Shown here piece by piece: positions 22,167 to 30,193 of a stretch of DNA of 30,193 nucleotides. Below the pieces are notes generated by a model. The model was given only the letters and a program-made list of their open reading frames with translations, had not been told where the DNA came from and ran no database searches. The position numbers were made by a program, and so were the translations under genes. Source of the DNA: Intoshia linei (Eukaryota; Orthonectida; Rhopaluridae); the NCBI GenBank assembly GCA_001642005.1, contig LWCA01000367.1, forward strand, positions 1 to 30,193, written 5' to 3'. How positions within the stretch are numbered: position 1 is the first letter of the stretch; the number at the start of each line of letters is the position of its first letter.

Positions 22167-22406
22167 TCATGACATTTTTAAAAATTTAGGTAGAAGAGGA
22201 GTATCATTTGACAATCTGTCTTTTTTTGTGTTTCTGTGAACTTTAATAAAGCGCATTTTTTCATAGAAAACAGTGCAATTGCAATGTATACAACTCAGTG
22301 AATTATCACTTCTATTGAATTCATGAAGATACAAATTCATAATGTTGTTAATTTTGAAATTAGGAGATTTTGTATTTTTTGGCATGCTAAATGAATGTTC
22401 CATCAT
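22167..22406 (-). pseudogene. Zinc-finger TE remnant, CGGBP1-like
   Basis: A 79-codon minus-strand frame reads MPKNTKSPNFKINN near the start, then a Cys pair (C39-x2-C42) and VHRNTKKD with His57 and Asp63. This resembles the CGGBP1-like BED-type finger at the start of some hAT-related proteins (C-x2-C...H-x5-H). Here the last ligand is Asp, so the finger is probably defective. No catalytic domain follows and no termini were found. It could also be a chance resemblance. Confidence 0.4.
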
Positions 22407-22774
22407 TTCGTGATTATCAAAATTTTACCTGTAAAAGTGAAACTTTTAGAATGAAATAGAAGTGTTTATTTTCAATTTCAATTTCAAAAAAAATGACTTT
22501 ATTAACTTTATAAAATTTTAATTAGCTAATTAATAAACATAATATTGGTATGATCATGCTTGGAATTGCATGCTAATTAACATATAAAAAATTAAATGTA
22601 TTAACTTTTGCTTGCCCTAATTATAATACATTGTATTTGTAAATTTAATTTTTCAGTGATCTCCAGTTTGCTATATCGGCTCTAGTCACATACTAATCAC
22701 TAATTGAAACATACTATTTACTATTTACTATTACTATTATTATATACTATTATTTAATCATGTCCCGTCCAAAA

Positions 22775-22780
22775 TATAAA
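22775..22780 (+). promoter_or_regulatory. Possible TATA box of the small secreted-peptide gene
   Basis: TATAAA about 90 bases before the ATG at 22871, preceded by a locally GC-richer 'tgtcccgtcc'. Such hexamers are common here, so support is weak. Confidence 0.2.
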
Positions 22781-22870
22781 TAACCTTAAAAGTCTATTTA
22801 CATTAAACTTTATTCATTTGTGTATTTAATTATAATTTATCGTATTTAGTTATTGGTGTGAAAATTAGAA

Positions 22871-23056
22871 ATGAATTCCCTATACATGATACTTATATTT
22901 ATTATGCTTTGTTTTTGTGTATTCTACGTTGAAGGTATCATTTTATCGATGTAATTAATGTATTTTATAGCAAGTGGAGTATGTAAGTACATATTATATC
23001 AATATTTCATGTAAATTTTAGACGGTTTGCCATTTGTTTGTAATTTAAGAGTTTAA
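22871..23056 (+). CDS. Tentative 3-exon gene for a 36-residue secreted peptide
   Basis: The first exon (22871-22934) encodes a classic signal peptide: Met-Asn-Ser start, then a hydrophobic core ILIFIMLCFCVF, ending FYVE. It is followed by GTATCA and an acceptor 'ttttatag' 36 nt on, a 12-nt exon (22971-22982), a consensus GTAAGT donor, a 39-nt intron, and a last exon (23022-23056) ending in TAA. Predicted mature part: about 14 residues ending GLPFVCNLRV. Intron sizes match the short introns of MVP and PreP, and AATAAA follows at 23100. I know no matching peptide. In AT-rich DNA hydrophobic ORFs and splice-like sites arise readily by chance, so this is a hypothesis; further microexons downstream are also possible. 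Confidence 0.25.
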
Positions 23057-23377
23057 GAACTGATAATATATACTTAAACGTGAATAATTATACGTGAGGA
23101 ATAAAATAAATGTCATTTTAGGATGTAAAATTTATTAAAATTGTAAATTTGTGTATTGATATGATATCAGTGTCAGTTACTTTATATATCAATGATATTA
23201 CAAAGAGAAACTACACATTTTTCGATTCAAATTAATTAAGAGTATGTTGTTACAAATTGTTGTATTACAAAAAGTGTATACAAATAACATAAAATTAACA
23301 TAAGCCTTTTTAACTTGAAAGTCTCTTTTTTTAAATTGAACATATATTTTTTAATTTCAATCGAAAAAGGTATAGAC

Positions 23378-23586
23378 TAGGGGTGTAAAAATCAATTTGC
23401 TTGGCGGACCAAATATAAAAAAAAATTATTACGCAAATGGCCCACATTTTTTGACTTCAATGTGATTTTTGATGTTTATATTGATTAATAAAAATTTAAA
23501 AATATATAATTTACATATTTACTGAAAGACCACAAAAATTATTATGTGGCCACTTTTGCCCGCGGCCTATTGGTTGTCGACCCCTG
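23378..23586. mobile_element. hAT-type MITE, about 209 bp
   Basis: The left end 'taggggtgtaaaaatc' and the inverted right end 'caggggtcgacaacc' match at the hAT consensus YAGGGGT and continue with similar GC-rich stretches (gcggaccaaa left, gcgggcaaaa right inverted). There is no ORF. The flanks gtatagac and gtataatg share their first five bases, a possible decayed 8-bp duplication. Confidence 0.65.
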
Positions 23587-26500
23587 GTATAATGTACCAA
23601 ATTAGATATATGACATAAAATTATTACTATTAACTATGATTATCTTGGTTAATATAATTCATTATAACTTATAATCAATATATGTTAATATTTGTAGCAA
23701 GTAAGTAGTGTTGTGACTTAGTTAATGAATAAAAAAAAATTATTAGTGCAAGTGTACATGTACATGTATACAATTGTATATGTGTACAATATTATAAACA
23801 ATTGTAAACAATATACATGTTCAATAAGATTGTAGATGCATAGTGTGTACACAATACTAAATAAATTAGTTAAAATTGCATTAATGAATTATTAAAATAT
23901 AGGAGGTATTAATATTATAAAATTGAAGGAATTAATAAGGTAGTGTTTATAAATCGGGGTACTAAGATTATTATAATTAACTCAACTTCATACTCCATAC
24001 GTTAGATTAAATTAAAAATAACCTAATGTACATTGTACGTTAAGTAATCGATTATTATTTTTCATCCATTCCATCAGAAACATTGGTAGGGTTTTTACTA
24101 GAAAATGTCTAGATTTCAGGGTGATAGGATACATACTCAAAAAGGTTTAGAACATTAATTTAAAAATAGTTTTTAATAATAATGATAATTATCATGACAT
24201 TATATTAAGAGAATATATTTAAATGACGTATTGAAATGCAGGATGTAAATTTTACATAAATATAATATATATTTTAGTTTTATGGCGATAATGAATTTAA
24301 CATAATCATAGGGGTTCAATTCTCATATTTTTCTAGTAATGTTCATTATCCAAAGATAGTTTTGTGAATTTTAATTAATTTCAATAAGATTGGCTTATTA
24401 TATTTATACGAAGCATATATCGAAAGCTACTTTTATAACATCACATAAAGTATATTAATTTTAATCGAAATAAATTAATACAAGAGCCCTAAAATTTACA
24501 AAAACCTTATTTCATATATAGTTCTTCGAGAATGATGTTTTCTCGCCAATTTCACTGTCAAAAAATGATACATTCACAGTAAAAAACCTTAAATTATCTT
24601 TTTTCTTATAAAAAATGAAATTAATCGTATAATTAAAAAAAACAACATCTTGCAACATTTTTAAACTCATCAACATTATCGTAAATCTCAATTTCGAAAC
24701 ATATTTTTTTGGGTCAAAACCCCATACCTTCCCATTTTTACAATAAATCACAGCTAATATGTTTTTTCCATTTATCACACCCAAAAATATCAATATTACA
24801 TAGTAATGCCTTTAGACTTAAAAAATTACTTATCATATAAAAAATATTCATTTTTTATCATTTCATTTGTTCATGAAAGTGTACGTTTATGAGATAGCTA
24901 TATATGATACTGCTTATGAGCTTAAAAACTATTCCGGAATGTAATATTTGATAAACTTCCGGATATATTCTAATTTAAAAAAAAGTAATTTGAGTTTTGA
25001 ACATAAAGGAGTCAATTTCTGAAATTAAAGTTGCGTTAAAACATCACCATCAAAAAATTATATCAGAAATTGGGGTTTTTTAAGTTCTAGGACTTTTAAT
25101 TTTTGAAATAAACGGACAGACACACTATCGGAGATGCAATTTTATATTAATGTAAATTCTAAGTAAAATATTGTTACTGCAAATGTGTGTGTGTTATTTA
25201 TTATTGAAACAACAGACTATCTCAGAAATTTTAAAACAAAAATTCAAAGTCAGTTTTTTCGGCGCAGAAATCAAGATAAATTTGAAGCCGAAAAAAGACA
25301 AAAAACTAAGTCCTAAAATTTTAATAAGGACAACATCTAACACAGGTTTTTTCAGGTAATGTACACACAAAAGTTAAATATCACAAAGTCACAATAAATA
25401 CGTCCAGTCATGTAGAGTACGGCTTCGCTGGACCGAGCTGTTGAAAAATGTGGTCAGCTTAATCTATGACTACTGTAATTTATTCTGAGAAAGTCGAATG
25501 TGTTTGTATATATTTAGTTGTCATTGCAAAAATAAAAAATCTAGAAACGTTTATGTGCTAGAGTCGCCATTGTTAAATATTATTATTATAATTGATGCAA
25601 AACGCGTATGAATAAGTTTTTATTTTCATTTATAGATGGTAAATATAAATAAATTTATATAAACTTTTATTTTTTCAATGTAAATATTGGTTTCTCTAGA
25701 TTTATGGTTAACCCCAAACCTTATGCGTCAATTAAATATATTTTAATCATTTAAATTAAGAGATTTCACAGTTAAATGTAACCTCTTTACTAAAAGCCCC
25801 TTCTGGGTGATGGGCTTACAAAATTTATATAAATCTATTCATATGGCGTATCATTTTTTAAAATCACAATAATTTTATGACTATGAAGTGAAAATACGTA
25901 TCCTTTCATTTTGACATTTTATTTTAATGATGTGAATAAATACCAAATTTTAATTTTAATATAATATATGAATTAATTAATATAAATTTATAAAAACGGC
26001 AAGAACTTAGTTTCTAATTTAATATAACATCTTTGAATTGATAGAATTGTATTGATTTACCCAAAATAGTTACATTCAACTTTAAACTTCTATAATTAAA
26101 TATAAAATTACAATAATGCAATAACCAACCATTATTGACTTTTCAATATTTTTTAATAGTAAAAACATGTATAAAAAACGTACGACATATTTTAAATATT
26201 TCTTTAGGACGTAATTAATAAATATATGATATTGGTATATCACCGTCTAATATACAATATATGTATTATGTCTGTTAGAAATATGTGTAATATGTATTAG
26301 ACTCTAATAATTAGAGTATATATTAGTGTAGTACATTTTGACATTAATACATATTAATATCTCTTTTTGTATATTAATTAGACTGTGTATGCAGATTTTT
26401 AAGGTTACATTTTAATTAATTTAATTAAAAAATATAATTATTAGTTTGTAAATTATATAACTGAATTATAATTAAACAGAAAAAGCAATTTTAAACATTT

Positions 26501-28502
26501 ATTATATTAAATTGCAAGTTGCGATTAGTAACTTTGTAAATATTCATTTATAATTTTATATAGTAGGAAGTAATTGTTTTAAATTTATCAATTTTATATG
26601 TTTACATTGAGAAGGTCATGTATGAGATCTGAGGTATGAGAAAAAATTTTTTATATGGTTTTGACCATCAATGAGATTTTTTTTGATAAATTTGATTTCA
26701 CTGTTAATATATTCAATTTTTCTTCAAGATTTAATATATGGTATTTATTTTCTTTCACATAATTTTTCACATTATCACCAACATTTTCTGTCATTTTGTA
26801 AAATGTAAAAAATATCAATTCAAATGATCAAATAAATTTCAATTCGATTATTTATTATTAAAAAAAATTTGAAAGCTTTTGTCAGGTTCGGTTACCGAAT
26901 TTCTCTGATAACTTTGCTGACGGTTATTTTGACTTTCATTGATGACACAGATTCACTAGCTCAAAACAACAACCTAAACTGATTTACATTTTGCAATGTA
27001 CATCGTACATTAGAATGTCACATTTAAAATTTTTTTTAGAAATTAAAAAACATACCAGGTAGATTAGATGTAATAATAAAAAAATGAAAATCCGATAGTG
27101 TATTCTTAAAAGTATGAACTCAAGCCGGCATAATTAGTATTAATTAATGTATATTGTACATTATAAATTGTCTAAACTTATAAGTTCATCTCGAAAAATT
27201 AATTTCAAAAAGTAAAATAACAATTTATAACATTTTTGAAATTAATAATTGTACTTGTTAACTAATCAGAAAAACTCTTATGATAATTTACCAAATCATA
27301 ATATAAATTATAATAAATAGCGTGTAATACATTTAATTAAACTAAAAGACTTATTAAATAATCAATAACTCCATGTTATCATTATAATGTATTGTATAAA
27401 TATAAAAAATGTAATAATAATTGTATAGTTAGTAACAACTCAATAAAATATATGCTAAAAACTAATTCAAAATAAATTATATAAATAAATTAATATTAAT
27501 AAATTAAATAATTAATTATGGTTAATAATAATGTAACAATAGTAAGTAACTAATTATTAGTAACTAATTTTATATTTTCTAGAATGTAAATTTATCAAAA
27601 TGAAAAAATTTGAATAATTTTATTTTTATAGCCAGTAATCAATAATAAACAGCATGAACCAATTTTTATTTTTATTTTCATTTAAAAAATAACAGTTTGT
27701 AATTAATAAAAATTATATATACTTACTGTTGAGATAAGGCATTAATTTATAAATCAATAGTTGGTACATTGTTGAAATAATAAATATTTTTATAATTTTA
27801 CAATATTTTTAAATTTTCAATTATTTTTTATTTGTGAATAGGGCGTAATTCTTATTTTTAATATAATTATATTCATCACTGATTTAAAATATTTTCTAAA
27901 AATATTTATATATAGGCAGTAATTTAAATACTTTATTAATATTATTATTACTGTTACGAAAACGGAAACTGTTTATTATATACACTTTATTATACATTTA
28001 TGTTAGGGGTGTTTCAATTTTAATGTTATTATTATTTTAAATGTCCATGATCTGGAAAAGAGACACTTATTGAAAAATATTAATACTAAAAAAAGTTGAT
28101 AAATTCAATTAAAATTTCAAAAATCCTATTTAAAAATGTTACGGAACAATGGAAATTACTTAATGACTTGATTAATAACTGAAACTTAATGGAAATGTTG
28201 TCTTGGAGACTGTATATTTGATATTGTTACTTTTAGGTAATTTTCTTTGGACTTTAAATTTATCTAAAAAATAATTTTTATCAGCATAGCGAACCTATTA
28301 TACCCACCTTTAATGGGATTGGACTAAAAAAATATTTATAAAAAAAAATACTAAAAATAGCACCCTTAATGAATGTTGTCATAATACACTTCAAATAATA
28401 CCGATTTTTAGCTGGTAAACTAAAATAAAATAAATAAATTATTAATTAAAAATTATTAGGACGTAAAATATTTTTATATCTCATATCTTCATTTTTCATA
28501 TA
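23587..28502. other. Gene-poor AT-rich region
   Basis: Almost 5 kb with no convincing gene. A minus-strand frame at 26651-26794 gives 47 residues with an amphipathic charged stretch (LEEKLNILTV) that could be an exon, but this length is expected by chance. An imperfect palindromic block of 'tgtacatgta' and 'caattgta' units lies near 23750-23850. Around 24490-24800 and 25000-25380 are stretches with short regularities ('gggtcaaaacccca', 'acggacagacacac') suggestive of old repeats that I cannot assign. The bases 25405-25470 are locally GC-richer without a recognisable RNA gene. Confidence 0.4.
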
Positions 28503-28599
28503 CAGTAGAGCCTCCACTATAAACATGTTGCGTTGTTGGTCAGTTTTTATTAGTTTTCAACAATTTTTATAAATAAATTAAAAAATAGGGTTTTCGCTG
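28503..28599. mobile_element. Short pogo-like MITE, 97 bp
   Basis: It starts CAGTAGAGCCTC and ends, inverted, CAGCGAAAACCC, with TA on both sides (28501-28502 and 28600-28601). Only about half of the terminal bases pair, though all but one mismatch are transitions. No ORF. It ends five bases before the next element. Confidence 0.4.
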
Positions 28600-28604
28600 T
28601 AGTT

Positions 28605-28897
28605 CAGTGTTTCTCAGCCGTTGCCCACGGCGACCTAATGCGCTCAGTAAATTTTATGTGTCCCTCCAATAATTGAAAAAGATGTAATTTCATAGAGCAT
28701 CAATACTTCAGTCTTTTTTTGCACCAAAACAACATTTTTTCTTAAATTTTCAGATTTTTATATCAAAATCTTGTAGAATAGTAAAGATTTTCAGTAATCA
28801 CGCGACAAATATAAACATTTTTGATTTTCTGTGTGCTAAAATTTTTTAATTGTTTCCAAGTCCGACAAAGACAAGGAAAAAAGGTTGAGAAACACTA
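28605..28897. mobile_element. hAT-type MITE, about 293 bp
   Basis: The left end CAGTGTTTCTCAGCC and the inverted right end TAGTGTTTCTCAACC are a near-perfect 15-bp inverted repeat of the widespread hAT type. Local GC is higher just inside the left end (gttgcccacggcgacc). No ORF. The flanking 8-mers do not match, perhaps because the neighbouring pogo-like element disturbs the left flank. Confidence 0.65.
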
Positions 28898-29102
28898 GGT
28901 TAAAAAAAGTTGATCGACATTGATTCGACAGTCAAATATAAAATAATAAATGTAGTCATATAGACTTAAAGGTAAGCATGTCCAGGTCCTAGAAACTGAA
29001 TTGCATTAATCAGCGATTAATAATCGTCAAAATTTTTAATTTGTCGATTTTGGTTGATGGTGGAAGCTTCACTGAATATGCTGGACCATTGTCCAGTGAT
29101 AT

Positions 29103-29259
29103 ATCCAGTGGACATTTATTAGTCAATTTTTACATAAATAATGTAATTTAAAATTTGAAAATATGAATCTAAAAAATTGTTCTTTTTGGTATTTCTGTAA
29201 TATTTTGAAAGGAATTAATTCATTTAAGATTTAGTAAATTTTGAGAGCGTCCACTGGAT
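29103..29259. repeat. 11-bp perfect inverted repeat with 135-bp spacer
   Basis: ATCCAGTGGAC at 29103-29113 and GTCCACTGGAT at 29249-29259 are exact inverted copies. Outside them, 'ccagtgatat' (left) and 'tagtgatat' (right) are similar in direct orientation. This may be the terminal repeat of a small MITE of unknown family. Confidence 0.45.
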
Positions 29260-29584
29260 TTAGTGATATAATAATATGCATTATCATAATAATAGATTGT
29301 AAATATTGTAGTCTATTGTACAACGTTGTATTTCTTCAAAATTTATAATTGTTATATTTAGCAGGGAGTAAAATCAATACTTATATATATAATGTATATT
29401 AAATGAAAAAATAAAAATAATTATTATTTTTTTATAGGTTCAGAATGTAAATTACAACTATATTCTTTTTTTATTGTATAATTTTTTATTTTAGATTACT
29501 AGTTTCGAAAAAATCAATAAAAATTTTTATATATATTTTAATGTTAATTGTGACTAATATATTAATAAACTTATTATTGTTCAT

Positions 29585-30193
29585 TAGGGTGTCCACTTTT
29601 TTAAAGATCAAAAAGTATATTTGCCTATAAATGTATTTTTATGCGCTAATCACGATTATGTATACATTGTATGTTTTAATTAAAATTTTCTTCGTCTATT
29701 TTTTTAAACGTCTTTTAATAAAATAACGTAAACATACCTTTATTTATTTTACAATACAATTGAATTTGATAATTATAATTAATATTGATAAATGCCAAAA
29801 GTTAATAATTTAATCTCTAAAAATGGTTTGAATCAGACACGTTTATATGGTGTAGTAATTAGTGTACCTCTAGATAGTCTATGCAGATTGCCGACAATTA
29901 AGAAAGTTATGGGAAGGTATCATTATTTACAAATGGAAAATAGCAAAAAATACAAATTATATTATTGTAATAAAACTGCTGAAGAACTACATGGCTTGTG
30001 GGTAAAAATGATTATTGGTCCAATCCCATTAGGATTGGTCAAATTGAAAATTAGAGATCTAATGAAAAAATATACACCATTTTCTAAAAATCCTAAATAT
30101 GACTGCGAATTTCAAGAAAGTTGGGGAAGCATATTCATAATAAGAGATAAAAATATACAAATTGACGATGAAGATGAACGTTTTCTGAAAATG
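29585..30193 (+). mobile_element. Second T1 transposon copy, cut by the window end
   Basis: Starts 'tagggtgtccactttttt' and agrees with the inverted right end of the element at 13183-15349 at 39 of the first 40 bases. The transposase ATG follows about 207 bases inside, nearly the same distance as in the first copy (about 200). The element runs past the end of the window, so its left terminus and target duplication cannot be seen. Confidence 0.85.
29792..30193 (+). CDS. N-terminal part of a T1 transposase, open to the window end
   Basis: 134 codons from ATG 29792 to base 30193 without a stop. Residues 34-47 read RLPTIKKVMGRYHY, followed by LYYCNKTAEELHGLW, GPIPLGLVKLK and an acidic DDEDERF near the cut. 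It aligns without large gaps to the ORF at 14621-15148 (about 55% identity by eye). By analogy, the catalytic core with DGK, DTT and C-x2-H motifs should follow beyond the window. Whether this copy is intact cannot be told here. Confidence 0.8.
   Translation, partial: MPKVNNLISKNGLNQTRLYGVVISVPLDSLCRLPTIKKVMGRYHYLQMENSKKYKLYYCNKTAEELHGLWVKMIIGPIPLGLVKLKIRDLMKKYTPFSKNPKYDCEFQESWGSIFIIRDKNIQIDDEDERFLKM

Noticed and set aside
24512-24793. 93-codon minus-strand ORF
   Set aside because: The translation matches nothing I know and the DNA looks like an old repeat; length alone is not convincing without a second line of evidence.
23694-29500. Several short AG-(3 to 12 nt)-GTAA motifs that could be microexons
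   Set aside because: At this base composition about two dozen such arrangements are expected by chance in 7 kb; none has frame or conservation support.

Overview
The window is very AT-rich eukaryotic nuclear DNA. It carries spliced genes with GT...AG introns and relics of several animal-type DNA transposon families (pogo/Tigger, Tc1/mariner, ZBED5-like hAT and others). This points to an invertebrate animal; I cannot name the lineage. A notable trait is very short introns: in the two conserved genes most are 35 to 105 nt, several only 35 to 51 nt, and the four long ones (517 to 682 nt) contain repeat or transposon-like DNA.

Layout. Positions 1-1466 hold no gene. Positions 1467-6264 (minus strand) are a complete 13-exon major vault protein (MVP) gene, 825 residues in my exon model. 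Positions 7761-11532 (minus) are a 5-exon presequence protease (PreP/PITRM1, M16C zinc metallopeptidase) gene of 968 residues; its 5' end, where a mitochondrial targeting sequence should lie, is not certain. These two are the only genes I can tie to known cellular functions: the vault particle shell and, by family knowledge, degradation of mitochondrial presequences. They lie in tandem about 1.5 kb apart and nothing suggests they work together.

Positions 13183-22406 are a nest of transposons: a 2.17 kb element with a broken transposase (13183-15349); an intact 225-residue orphan ORF (15663-16340); a repeat family (R1) copy split by a 1.86 kb pogo/Tigger element (16685-18873); a Tc1-like remnant; a hAT-like fragment; a 2.0 kb hAT element with a perfect 8-bp target duplication (19918-21933); and a zinc-finger TE remnant. 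A second R1 copy, with the empty pogo site, sits in the large PreP intron.

Positions 22407-29584 are nearly free of long ORFs. They hold a tentative 3-exon gene for a 36-residue secreted peptide, several MITE-like elements and inverted repeats. The window ends inside a second copy of the 13183-15349 transposon family, on the opposite strand, with its N-terminal reading frame open to the last base.
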